From an uncultured Bacilli bacterium (lineage in GTDB: Bacteria; Bacillota_I; Bacilli_A; RF39; UBA660), in assembly GCA_944372455.1 (NCBI GenBank), contig CALVZF010000006.1, positions 1 to 46,954 of the forward strand: DNA of 46,954 nt. Reading direction: 5' to 3'. The notes under the pieces were generated by a model. That model worked only from the letters and a program-made list of their open reading frames with translations, searched no databases and was not told the origin of the DNA. The stretch's first letter is position 1. Every line of letters starts with the position of its first letter. Shown here piece after piece: positions 33,271-41,362 of this stretch. The position numbers and the translations under genes are program-made.

Positions 33271-33365
33271 TCAGAGGGTTTTCTCTAACAAAAAGGCGCA
33301 CCTTTCCGGTACGGTTCAAATTTCAATTTAAGAAACGCAACTTAAAATTAGCTACATTTTTAAAT

Positions 33366-33719
33366 TTAAATCCATCTGGTACTTTCTATTTTGGTACCAT
33401 CAAACTTAGTTGAATATTCTATTAATTTAACAGTAATTTTATATGTATAATATTTTTCATTAGTATTAACGTTCAATAATTTATTTTTTAAATATTTTCT
33501 AAAGTGATAATCATCTACATATTTAGATAAAGCATTATCTAAATTACTTAAAAATTTAACTTCTTCTTCATTATTCATATCTACGTTATCTATGAGTCTA
33601 ATATAAAAATTAATCATTGTTTCTGAAAATGTATCACCTTCTAAAAATTCGTAAGAATTTATTTTTTCGTAGTTAGGACAAATTTTTAATAATTGATTAA
33701 TTTTATCACGTGTATTCAT
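33366..33719 (-). CDS. Uncharacterised 117-aa protein downstream of rseP
   Basis: Soluble, charged, mostly helical with a beta-rich C-terminus (YYTYKITVKLIEYS). No recognisable domain, signal peptide or TM helix. GAGGG precedes the ATG. It starts 16 nt after rseP, in the same operon, with a terminator about 100 bp beyond its end. The stretch between gene and terminator holds no other ORF. Confidence 0.65.
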   Translation of the reverse strand: MNTRDKINQLLKICPNYEKINSYEFLEGDTFSETMINFYIRLIDNVDMNNEEEVKFLSNLDNALSKYVDDYHFRKYLKNKLLNVNTNEKYYTYKITVKLIEYSTKFDGTKIESTRWI

Positions 33720-33735
33720 TTATTTTCCCTCTTTC

Positions 33736-34776
33736 TTAAAATAATCTTAATATATCGTTAAATGTAACTAAAATCATTAATCCAATTAAAATGAAGAAAC
33801 CAATATAATGGAACATATTTTCTACTTTTGGATTAACAGGGTTACCTTTTACCTTTTCAATAATTAAGAATAATATTCTTCCTCCATCAAATGCTGGAAA
33901 TGGAATTAAATTGATAAATCCAACATTTATGCTAAGGAAAGCTGTTAAGTATAAAATACTAGCAAATCCTGCCTTAGCTTGTTCCCCTACTACTGAATAA
34001 ATTCCTACTGGACCAGAAACATTAGAAACTGAAATCTTGCCAGTAAATAATCCTCCAATAACAGTTACCATTGATTTAGTTAATGAACCTAGTTTAGAAG
34101 TAGCATAACTTAAAGATGAGACTAAACCATGTTCTTTTTTATCTCCCATACCTACACCAAAATGATATGAAACTACTTTATCTTGTACAACTTTTTTAGG
34201 TTTAATTTCAATATCTAAATTATCACCTTGTCTATTAATTATTTCAAAAGTAACAGGATCACCATTATTAATTAATTGTAATCTCATCATTACTTCATCC
34301 CAGTTTTTAACGTTTTTATCATTTATACTAACTATTCTATCCCCCACTTTAAGTCCAGAAGCTTCAGCAGGTGAGTTTTCTTCTATCGCACCAACTATGG
34401 GTTTTGTTTGAGGAGTTCCATAAACTAATCCCATAAAGAATAAAAGAAGAAAAGCTAAAATAAAATTGAACAAAGGTCCGGCAAACATGACTAAAAACTT
34501 TTGTAACCAAGTTTTATTTTGAAGTAATTTATCTTTCGGAACAGTTTTCTCATCTTCGCTTGACTCACCAGCCATTGAACAAAATCCTCCAAGTGGTATA
34601 AGTCGTATAGAATATTCTGTTTCATTCTTTTTAGATTTTTTACTTAAAATTTTAGGACCCATACCAATAGAAAACTCGTAAATATATACTCCTGCTCTTC
34701 TAGCAAAGATAAAGTGGCCCAATTCGTGTATAAAAATTATTACTCCTAATATAAGTATGAAATAAATAAGTGTCAT
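33736..34776 (-). CDS. rseP: RseP/site-2 intramembrane zinc metalloprotease
   Basis: 346 aa. HExxH in FIHELGHFIFARRAGV (TM1), a central PDZ domain (about 125-200, with GLKVGDRIVSINDKNVKNW), and the second catalytic motif in NLIPFPAFDGGRILF near the C-terminus. It cleaves TM helices of anti-sigma factors or signal-peptide remnants inside the membrane. GGAGG precedes the ATG and overlaps the cdsA stop region. Standard cdsA-rseP order. Confidence 0.95.
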   Translation of the reverse strand: MTLIYFILILGVIIFIHELGHFIFARRAGVYIYEFSIGMGPKILSKKSKKNETEYSIRLIPLGGFCSMAGESSEDEKTVPKDKLLQNKTWLQKFLVMFAGPLFNFILAFLLLFFMGLVYGTPQTKPIVGAIEENSPAEASGLKVGDRIVSINDKNVKNWDEVMMRLQLINNGDPVTFEIINRQGDNLDIEIKPKKVVQDKVVSYHFGVGMGDKKEHGLVSSLSYATSKLGSLTKSMVTVIGGLFTGKISVSNVSGPVGIYSVVGEQAKAGFASILYLTAFLSINVGFINLIPFPAFDGGRILFLIIEKVKGNPVNPKVENMFHYIGFFILIGLMILVTFNDILRLF

Positions 34777-34785
34777 TTAAACCTC

Positions 34786-35586
34786 CTATAAAATAGTTAT
34801 AACTAAAACGAACCCTAATAATACAAAGATTAAACTATCTAATCTATCTAATATTCCACCATGTCCTGGAATTAAATTTGAAAAATCCTTTTTATTGTAA
34901 TAACGTTTAAAACTACTAAATACTAAATCACCTGCTTGCCCTATTAAAGATAAACTAGTAACAGTAAGAGCAAGAGTTAAAACATCAATTTGAGTATTGA
35001 TTACTTGGTAATAAAAAATACTACTAATTAATACTCCAAAGAATGTTCCACCAAGTAAACCTTCCCAAGTCTTTTTAGGTGATACACTAGGAATTAATTT
35101 TGTTTTACCAATATAGTATCCAGTAATATAAGCAAAGGTGTCAGTCATAACAGTAATTAATACTAAGAATATTAAATATAGTAAACTATAATTTCTTACT
35201 AAAATTATTAGATTAAATGCAGTTCCTAAAAAGAATAATATACCAATTAAATACATTGCATCATTAATACTATATTTTTCTTTATCTTGATAAATGATTA
35301 AAGGAATTAAAATTAAGAATAAAGTTGTTGAAATAAATTTATAATTTAATACATATTCAAATATATTTGAATTATAATTTGTTAAAATTAAAGCCGTTAT
35401 TATAAGATAAGCAAGAAATTTCATAAAAAATGGGAAAGGCTTTTTAGTTTCTCTAATATCTAACATTTCTTTTAAAGCTAAAAGTCCTAAAGCTAAAGTT
35501 GTAATAGTAAAAATTGTTCCACCTACTATACTTACTGGAATAACAATAGCTAACATTATTATCGCACTTATTACACGTTTTTTCAT
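34786..35586 (-). CDS. cdsA: Phosphatidate cytidylyltransferase
   Basis: 266 aa, polytopic membrane protein with about eight helices. The CTP-transferase signature SVSPKKTWEGLLGG and the C-terminal family motif IPGHGGILDRLDSL are intact. It makes CDP-diacylglycerol for phospholipid synthesis. It ends 9 nt before rseP starts. Confidence 0.95.
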   Translation of the reverse strand: MKKRVISAIIMLAIVIPVSIVGGTIFTITTLALGLLALKEMLDIRETKKPFPFFMKFLAYLIITALILTNYNSNIFEYVLNYKFISTTLFLILIPLIIYQDKEKYSINDAMYLIGILFFLGTAFNLIILVRNYSLLYLIFLVLITVMTDTFAYITGYYIGKTKLIPSVSPKKTWEGLLGGTFFGVLISSIFYYQVINTQIDVLTLALTVTSLSLIGQAGDLVFSSFKRYYNKKDFSNLIPGHGGILDRLDSLIFVLLGFVLVITIL

Positions 35587-35605
35587 TTTATCTTCTCCTA
35601 ACTAA

Positions 35606-36016
35606 TTATTGTTTTACACAATTATTTTCTTCTTTTGTAGTATCAATATTCACTTCTAATCTAGCTTGATTACCTTTAACATCCGTAATTTCTATAATTC
35701 CAAAAATAGGATTATTACTATCATCGGTAAATTTATCTAAATAATCATCACCTACTAAATCGTTTTGAATACATATATTGTATACATCTTGATTATCAGC
35801 ATTTTTAGTAGATTCAAAATTATATCCTTCTTCTCCAAAATTATCTTGGAAAAAAAGTTTAGCCGTACTAGATAAAGTTTCCATCTGTAGTTTATCTATA
35901 TCACTTTTTGCTCCGCCAATTGAATTGGTAATAACCCCACCAGCAATAACTGCTAAAACACCTAATATAGCTACAACCGCTAAAAGCTCTACTAATGTAA
36001 ATCCATTTTTTTTCAA
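35606..36016 (-). CDS. Type IV prepilin-like protein (FTLVELL)
   Basis: I choose the TTG start (MKKNGFTLVELL, 136 aa) because AGGTGAT lies 4 nt before it; the GTG nine bases earlier lies inside that site. Short leader KKNG, cleavage expected before FTLVELLAVVAILGVLAVIA, Glu5 present, then a small extracellular domain with two Cys. This is the ComGC/type IVa-like class III signal, different from the pilins at 8-20 kb. It lies alone upstream of cdsA, with its own promoter, and no pilus machinery is adjacent. Confidence 0.85.
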   Translation of the reverse strand: MKKNGFTLVELLAVVAILGVLAVIAGGVITNSIGGAKSDIDKLQMETLSSTAKLFFQDNFGEEGYNFESTKNADNQDVYNICIQNDLVGDDYLDKFTDDSNNPIFGIIEITDVKGNQARLEVNIDTTKEENNCVKQ

Positions 36017-36054
36017 AATGATCACCTAATTCTATGGTTATTATCCTAATTAAA

Positions 36055-36083
36055 ATTATAATAAAAAAAACAAAAAAGCTCAA
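36055..36083 (-). promoter_or_regulatory. Promoter of the prepilin-cdsA-rseP operon
   Basis: On the minus strand: -35 TTGAGC, 17-nt spacer, -10 TATAAT. Confidence 0.6.
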
Positions 36084-36166
36084 GCATATAGACAAAAAAA
36101 TCCAAAAATGGAATATATTTTATTATTAATAGAGTTTTTAGATCAACTAACATTAAATTTTTAGGT

Positions 36167-36193
36167 ACTTTTTACTATATTAAGCATAAATTA
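36167..36193 (+). promoter_or_regulatory. Possible sigma-K (mother-cell) promoter of cotE
   Basis: AC at 36167-36168, a 16-nt spacer, then CATAAATTA at 36185-36193, which fits AC-N16-CATAnnnTA, the Bacillus sigma-K pattern. It lies just before the GGGGGG ribosome site. No sigma-A promoter is visible here. Confidence 0.45.
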
Positions 36194-36212
36194 AAGTGAG
36201 GGGGGATTACCA

Positions 36213-36743
36213 GTGTCAGCATTCAAAGAAATTGTTACAAAAGCTATCCTTGGCAAAGGAAAAAAATACTTTAAAAATAATTATACATTAACTACAGAAG
36301 TAGAACCTACTACTGTACTTGGGTGTTGGGTTATTAATCATCAATTCAAAGGATATGAAACTAATGGTAAGATTGTAATTGATGGAAGTTATGATGTTAA
36401 TATATGGTATTCATATGATAACAATAGTAAGACGTCCGTGGTAACCAAAAAACAAGAATATTCTGAAACAGTTTCAGTTAAAAAACGTGAAGAAGCAAAT
36501 CTGGCTAGTAATAATAGTATTATAGTAAGAAGCTTAAAACAACCTACTTGTTCAAACGTTACCATAAATAATGGTGTAATAGATTATACAATTGAAAAAG
36601 AACTTGGAATAGAAATAATAGGAGAAACTAAAATTAAGATTGCTATTGAAGATGATGAAGAACCATGGGATATAATTGATGATGAAGTTGATGAAAAAAC
36701 TTTAAAAGAAATTGATGATAATGTAGAAGAAAAATTCATATAA
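36213..36743 (+). CDS. cotE: CotE-family outer spore coat morphogenetic protein
   Basis: 176 aa (Bacillus subtilis CotE is about 181). GTG start after GAGGGGGG. The pattern is CotE throughout: MSAFKEIVTKAILGKG, LGCWVINHQFKGYE, DGSYDVNIWYSYDNNSKT, LKQPTCSNVTI, EIIGETKIKI, and an acidic C-terminus. CotE directs assembly of the outer spore coat in the mother cell. Its presence strongly suggests that the organism sporulates or descends recently from spore-formers. Monocistronic, with a good terminator. Confidence 0.92.
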   Translation: MSAFKEIVTKAILGKGKKYFKNNYTLTTEVEPTTVLGCWVINHQFKGYETNGKIVIDGSYDVNIWYSYDNNSKTSVVTKKQEYSETVSVKKREEANLASNNSIIVRSLKQPTCSNVTINNGVIDYTIEKELGIEIIGETKIKIAIEDDEEPWDIIDDEVDEKTLKEIDDNVEEKFI

Positions 36744-36744
36744 T

Positions 36745-36780
36745 AAAGTGTCAACCAAAATATGTTGACACTTTTAAATT
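36745..36780 (+). terminator. cotE terminator
   Basis: Eleven-pair perfect stem (36745-36755 with 36764-36774), 8-nt loop, then an AT-rich tail. The 3' arm contains the -35 of the rpsP promoter. Confidence 0.75.
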
Positions 36781-36793
36781 TAATTGTTATAAT
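36765..36793 (+). promoter_or_regulatory. Consensus sigma-A promoter of rpsP-khpA
   Basis: TTGACA, 17-nt spacer, TGT-TATAAT: perfect -35 and -10 plus extended -10. The -35 is nested in the cotE terminator hairpin. Confidence 0.9.
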
Positions 36794-36819
36794 ATCAATA
36801 GAAAAAGGAGGAACTAATT

Positions 36820-37092
36820 ATGGCAGTAAAATTAAGACTTAAAAGAATGGGCGCTAAAAGAAGACCATTCTATAGAATAGTAGCCGCTGATTCAAGAAAC
36901 AAAAGAGATGGGCTTGTTATAGAAGAAATTGGAATTTATAATCCAATTGAAGAACCAGCTTTAATAAAAATTGATGATGAAAAAGCTATTAAATGGCTAA
37001 ATAATGGTGCTATGCCTACTGATACAGTTAGAAACTTATTAAGTAAAACTGGTGTTATGAAAAAATTTCATGAACAAAAAAGAGGTAAATAA
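36820..37092 (+). CDS. rpsP: 30S ribosomal protein S16
   Basis: 90 aa, typical length. Canonical N-terminus ([19 protein letters not shown]) and GxYNP motif ([11 protein letters not shown]). AGGAGG before the ATG. Followed after 2 nt by khpA. The usual ffh or rimM-trmD-rplS neighbours are absent. Confidence 0.97.
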   Translation: MAVKLRLKRMGAKRRPFYRIVAADSRNKRDGLVIEEIGIYNPIEEPALIKIDDEKAIKWLNNGAMPTDTVRNLLSKTGVMKKFHEQKRGK

Positions 37093-37094
37093 TA

Positions 37095-37343
37095 ATGGAT
37101 TTTGTTAAATTAACTAGTGATTTAGTAAAAGCTTTAGTAAAAAATCCAGATATGGTAAGTGTTAAAGAATTTCCAACTGACGAAGAGAATTTTCATCATA
37201 TTCAAGTTATGGTAGATAATAGTGATATGTCTAGACTTATTGGAAAAGAAGGAAAAACTGCTAAAGCTATTAGAACTATTGTTCAAGCTAGTGGTTATTT
37301 AAATAATAATCAAAAAGTGAAAATTGATATTGATTCATTTTAA
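37095..37343 (+). CDS. khpA: KhpA-type KH-domain RNA-binding protein
   Basis: 82 aa. A single type-II KH domain with the GxxG loop in LIGKEGKTAKAIRTIV. KhpA (YlqC) pairs with KhpB/Jag and binds RNA in Gram-positive cell-division control. Its usual place is after rpsP, as here. Confidence 0.93.
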   Translation: MDFVKLTSDLVKALVKNPDMVSVKEFPTDEENFHHIQVMVDNSDMSRLIGKEGKTAKAIRTIVQASGYLNNNQKVKIDIDSF

Positions 37344-37379
37344 AAACAAATAATATAAATTAATTATGATATAATTTTG

Positions 37380-37407
37380 CCCTTAGATTTTTTCTAAGGT
37401 TTTTTTA
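37380..37407 (+). terminator. Terminator of rpsP-khpA
   Basis: Seven-pair stem CCTTAGA/TCTAAGG (37381-37387 with 37393-37399), then T8. Nearly the same hairpin sequence recurs near 46896. Confidence 0.85.
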
Positions 37408-37519
37408 TACAAATTAAAATTTTTTTAATAATTTACGTCAAATACAATATTTTAAATTATTTTATATTTATATAACGTTATAGTTAAGTTATAATATAAG
37501 CTAAGGAAGTGATTTTAAA

Positions 37520-38404
37520 ATGGAAAAGAAAAACACAGGATTGATTGTTTTAGTTGTGATTTTATTAATTGCAGTATTAGGACTAGGCGGTTTTATTGTT
37601 TATGATAAAACTTTGAAAAATTCAAATGATTCAAAAGATAATAGTAGTAGTAATTTAAATCAAAACATTAGTAATTCAAATTTAGAAAAAATTGATGAAA
37701 GTAAGGATATTGTGTATACAAAAGATCAATTTGAAATTTCAAATTACTCAAATGATATAACATTATCTGAAATCCCACAAATAAATTTAAAATCAGATAT
37801 GGTTGAAGAAATAAATAACGAAATACTATCAGTCATAAAAGAAAATATGAATGTAGAAACTTTTGCTGAAAAATACAAATATGAGGATCCAAACAATGAA
37901 AACATTAATAATTACCAAACAATATATCATGTTGATTATGAATATTATGTAAAAGATAATATTTTATCATTAGTCGTTAAATATTTACAGTTAGCACCAG
38001 TTAATTTAGAATATCAATATATGATCTATAATATTGATATTGAAAATAATATTAGGTTGTTAAATAGTGATTTAGTAAAAGAACTTGGATATACTATTCC
38101 ACAAACCAATAACGAAATAATAAATCAGATTGGAATTTTTTATGAAAATATGGCAAAAGAAGCTAATGTTAAATGGGATTCTAAAGATATTCATAGTAAC
38201 GAGAGCAGTAATGCACTAATTTATAATACAAAGATTACAGACTTGTATACTGATAGTAGAAGTTATTTTTTAGAATTTGAAAAAGATACTCAAATTTTAA
38301 TTCCATTATATATAGATAGCGAAGGAAAAATAAATGCCATATTAAAATTGTCTGTACCAGGTGGAAGTGGAGATAGTGTTAGAAATATTACTCTATTTGA
38401 TTAA
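37520..38404 (+). CDS. Membrane-anchored exported protein, possibly RsiV/PdaC-like
   Basis: 294 aa. N-terminal TM anchor (about 8-29), a Ser/Asn-rich linker (35-60), then an extracellular domain of about 230 residues with DYEYYVKDNILSLVVKYLQ, a pattern similar to DUF3298/RsiV-like domains. No catalytic motif is clear. AAGGAAGTGAT lies upstream, with a TATAAT element about 30 nt before it. Monocistronic. The family call is tentative. Confidence 0.65.
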   Translation: MEKKNTGLIVLVVILLIAVLGLGGFIVYDKTLKNSNDSKDNSSSNLNQNISNSNLEKIDESKDIVYTKDQFEISNYSNDITLSEIPQINLKSDMVEEINNEILSVIKENMNVETFAEKYKYEDPNNENINNYQTIYHVDYEYYVKDNILSLVVKYLQLAPVNLEYQYMIYNIDIENNIRLLNSDLVKELGYTIPQTNNEIINQIGIFYENMAKEANVKWDSKDIHSNESSNALIYNTKITDLYTDSRSYFLEFEKDTQILIPLYIDSEGKINAILKLSVPGGSGDSVRNITLFD

Positions 38405-38471
38405 AATAATATAAAATTCAATAAATAAATTTAAAAACTTATTGCCTATATTTCTTAATATATTGTTTGAA

Positions 38472-38500
38472 CCCCTTTAGAAGAAATCTAAAGGGGTTTT
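38472..38500 (+). terminator. Terminator of the 294-aa gene
   Basis: Ten-pair perfect stem CCCCTTTAGA/TCTAAAGGGG (38472-38481 with 38487-38496), 5-nt loop, T4. It may also slow convergent transcription from miaB. Confidence 0.85.
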
Positions 38501-38526
38501 GATTATCAATGGACTACATACCATAA

Positions 38527-39963
38527 TTAATTATGGCATTTATTTTTTATATACTCTTCTCCATCCAAACTCCATGTTTTAACGTCTGTAATTTTTACAT
38601 CAATTATTTTTCCAATATTATCTTTATCACCAACTACATTTACTAATTTATTAGTATCTGTATAACCTGTTAAAATGTTATCATTTTTTTCGCTTATTCC
38701 TTCAATTAAAACTGGAACTATTTTATTTAACAATTTATCATTACTTTTTTTTGCATATTTATTTATCAATTCATTTAAAGTTTCTAATCTATGAGATTTT
38801 TCTTCTATAGAAACTTTATCTTCCATTTTAGAAGCAGGAGTACCTTCTCTAGGTGAATAAATAAAAGTATAAGCTAAATCAAATTTACATGTATTAACTA
38901 GTTCAATAGTTTCATTAAAATCTTCTTCTGTTTCGCCTGGAAATCCTACGATTATATCTGTAGTAATACTGGCATTAGGAATTTTTTCTTTAATTTTATT
39001 AAATAGAGTAATATATTCTTCTTTTGTGTATCTTCTTCCCATTAATTTTAAAATTTTATTACTTCCTGATTGAACTGGTAAATGTATAAATGGCATTACA
39101 TTTTTATATTTAGCTATAACTTCTATCATATTGTCAGTAAAATCCCATGGATGTGATGTTACAAATCTAATTCTTGGAATATTAATTTTAGCAACATCTT
39201 CTAGTAAATTTTCCATTTTGTAGTCATCGTATAAGTCTTTACCATAAGCATTAACATTTTGTCCTAATAAAGTAATTTCTTGCACTCCATCTTTAATTAA
39301 ATCATTAATTTCTTTTAAAATATCTTCTTTTTTTCTACTTCTTTGCTTACCTCTAGTGTATGGAACTATACAATAAGTACAAAATTTATCACACCCATAC
39401 ATAATGTTTACCCAAGCTTTATATTTATTCGCTCTTTTGTACGGTAGGTTTTCTATAATATCTCCTTCTATACTATATACTTCTATTTCTTGATGTTTTT
39501 TATTTTGACTTTCAATTAATAGATCAGGTAATTTATGAATATTATGTGTACCAAATACTAAATCTACCCATTTATATTTGTTTTTAATATTAAGCGCTAC
39601 ACTTTCTTCTTGAGCCATACATCCACATAGTCCTACTATTATGTCTTTTTTTGTCTCTTTTAAATGTTTTATTCTACCTAACATACCAAATACTTTATTG
39701 TGAGCATTTTCTCTTATTGCACATGTATTTAATAATATTAAATCAGCATTTTCCATATTATTAGCTTTAGTAAAATTCATATCTTCTAAAATAGCACTTA
39801 ATAATTCTGTATCATGTTCGTTCATTTGACATCCATAGGTTTTTATATAATAAGTTTTACCAGTTCCGATTTTCATATCACTAGTTATGTTATATTCATC
39901 ATAAATAAATTTAACTTTATTTTTGGTACGTTTTTTTGCTTCGTTTATATTAGGTAATACCAT
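38527..39963 (-). CDS. miaB: tRNA-2-methylthio-N6-dimethylallyladenosine synthase
   Basis: 478 aa. UPF0004 domain with YGCQMNEHDTE and two further cluster Cys (NTCAIRENA, GLCGCMAQEE), the radical-SAM motif CDKFCTYC (CxxxCxxC), and a C-terminal TRAM domain. MiaB adds the methylthio group to A37 of tRNAs reading U-starting codons, using two iron-sulfur clusters. GAGGG precedes the ATG. Confidence 0.96.
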   Translation of the reverse strand: MVLPNINEAKKRTKNKVKFIYDEYNITSDMKIGTGKTYYIKTYGCQMNEHDTELLSAILEDMNFTKANNMENADLILLNTCAIRENAHNKVFGMLGRIKHLKETKKDIIVGLCGCMAQEESVALNIKNKYKWVDLVFGTHNIHKLPDLLIESQNKKHQEIEVYSIEGDIIENLPYKRANKYKAWVNIMYGCDKFCTYCIVPYTRGKQRSRKKEDILKEINDLIKDGVQEITLLGQNVNAYGKDLYDDYKMENLLEDVAKINIPRIRFVTSHPWDFTDNMIEVIAKYKNVMPFIHLPVQSGSNKILKLMGRRYTKEEYITLFNKIKEKIPNASITTDIIVGFPGETEEDFNETIELVNTCKFDLAYTFIYSPREGTPASKMEDKVSIEEKSHRLETLNELINKYAKKSNDKLLNKIVPVLIEGISEKNDNILTGYTDTNKLVNVVGDKDNIGKIIDVKITDVKTWSLDGEEYIKNKCHN

Positions 39964-40032
39964 AATATTCCCTCATTTCTATCAAGCATTATTATAGCAC
40001 ATTTCATATATAAAAAATAGAATAAAATTATT

Positions 40033-40605
40033 CTATTTCATAGTTATAGCAGTGTCATAACTTGTAATTACAAAATTACCAGTTAAACTTTTCCCTTGCG
40101 CTTCATTACCCACTTTATGATCTAACCACATATTAAAATTTATTTCTTTTTTTTCTTTAGGAGTTAATTCACCAGTAGAAATAATATAATCTATATAATT
40201 ATCAGATTTGTTTTTACCTAAATTATCTAAGAAATCTATTTTGTTAACTTCATTATCTATAATTTGATACTTTAAATAATTTGTATTTAAAGTTGAATTT
40301 TTATCAACACGATATGCAAGTATATATCTTGAATTAGTTTTAGAATGATTTTGAATTTTTAAAGTTGCATTAGTATCACTATGAATAGCTTCTTCATCAT
40401 CAATTGGATAAATGTTTTTAAGGTTTAATGGTTTTACTTCTTCAATTGATACTTGTCCTGCTGTTTTATTTAATAATATATAATTACTTAAACTTTTATT
40501 AGGTGTGATAAAAAAGATTAGTGCTAATACAAATAATAATACAGCAAATATTAATTCAAAAAAAACTTTTCTAATTTGTGCATTAATAGTTTTTAATTCA
40601 TCCAT
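40033..40605 (-). CDS. Exported single-TM protein next to TasA-like genes (190 aa)
   Basis: N-terminal TM helix (about 14-34), then a beta-rich extracellular domain of about 155 residues (RYILAYRVDKNSTLN and EINFNMWLDHKVGNEAQ). No Cys and no known motif. It lies downstream of the four TasA-like genes, separated by a terminator, so it is a separate unit. It could be an accessory of fibre assembly as TapA is in Bacillus, but this rests on position only. Confidence 0.55.
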   Translation of the reverse strand: MDELKTINAQIRKVFFELIFAVLLFVLALIFFITPNKSLSNYILLNKTAGQVSIEEVKPLNLKNIYPIDDEEAIHSDTNATLKIQNHSKTNSRYILAYRVDKNSTLNTNYLKYQIIDNEVNKIDFLDNLGKNKSDNYIDYIISTGELTPKEKKEINFNMWLDHKVGNEAQGKSLTGNFVITSYDTAITMK

Positions 40606-40672
40606 AATAATCCCCCTTATTGGCAGCTATTATATCACTTTTATTTATAATTATCAACTTTAGTATAAACAA

Positions 40673-40698
40673 AAAAATCGCAAATATTTGCGATTTTT
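40673..40698 (-). terminator. Terminator of the TasA-like 224/207-aa pair
   Basis: Perfect 26-bp palindrome (AAAAATCGCAAAT and its complement), followed by a T tract on the minus strand. Confidence 0.85.
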
Positions 40699-40709
40699 GT
40701 AATTAAAAA

Positions 40710-41333
40710 TTATTTTTGTTGTGCTTCTACTGTTGTGTATGCTGTGAAACTCATTCCTTGTAATTTATCTTGAACACCAGATCCTGGTTCACCAGGAGTA
40801 TCTTCAGTGTTTTGAATATAAATTAATAATTTATAATTATCAACAGCTCCACCGTTTACAATATTAAATGCAGTACTATTTAATTGTAATTTAGTTACAT
40901 CTCCTGATGCAAAATTTCCTGTTGCAATAGAAGCTTCAGAACCATCTTCACCTTGTAATAGTTCCCATTTTAATTGTTCTAATGATCCACCGGTTTTACT
41001 TTCGTCTAATCCAATACCAGTAGTTGTTAAGAATATATTATATTCTGAACTAACATTTGTTCCGGTAGTAGTAACTGTAATTGGTAATTTAACAACATCG
41101 TTATTTGCAAGTTTTTCTTCAATTGAAGTAATATCAGCATCAGCTACTGGTTTAATATTTGCTTCTTCAATTGATCCTGCTACTGCAGAAATTTTTAAGG
41201 AACCAGTTTGTACATCTTGTGATGCAGTTCCACCTGTTGCTGAGAAATATGCAAATGATGCACCAACAATTGCTACTAATAGTGTTGCTGCTCCAATTAT
41301 TGTTAATAAAACGTTATTCTTATTTTCTTTCAT
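40710..41333 (-). CDS. TasA/camelysin-like protein 1 (SipW-class signal peptide)
   Basis: 207 aa. The signal peptide TIIGAATLLVAIVGASFAYFSAT is of the SipW-dependent class (VGAxFAYFSAT) and is followed by a beta-rich mature domain of about 170 residues ending KLQGMSFTAYTTV. TasA-like proteins form amyloid-like biofilm fibres or act as surface proteases (camelysin). No SipW peptidase lies in the window. It follows the 224-aa paralog by 29 nt and probably shares its promoter. Confidence 0.82.
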   Translation of the reverse strand: MKENKNNVLLTIIGAATLLVAIVGASFAYFSATGGTASQDVQTGSLKISAVAGSIEEANIKPVADADITSIEEKLANNDVVKLPITVTTTGTNVSSEYNIFLTTTGIGLDESKTGGSLEQLKWELLQGEDGSEASIATGNFASGDVTKLQLNSTAFNIVNGGAVDNYKLLIYIQNTEDTPGEPGSGVQDKLQGMSFTAYTTVEAQQK

Positions 41334-41362
41334 TGTTTATCCTCCTTTTAGGAATTAGATTA

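Larger units (their letters stand above)
32634..33365. other. Gene-poor region of about 730 bp
   Basis: No ORF on either strand looks coding. The left end holds the regulator promoter and inverted-repeat operator. A TTGACA element could start a plus-strand transcript. The middle (about 32820-32940) is less AT-rich than its surroundings and contains short complementary segments (GGCACGGAAGCTGTGG, for example), so a structured RNA is possible. The right end has a terminator for the operon to the right. It could be the scar of a lost mobile element. Confidence 0.5.

Noticed and set aside
32820-33330. tmRNA, RNase P RNA, SRP RNA or tRNA remnant
   Set aside because: A GGTTCAAAT string at 33313 resembles a tRNA T-loop, but no acceptor stem or other conserved parts of these RNAs could be found around it.
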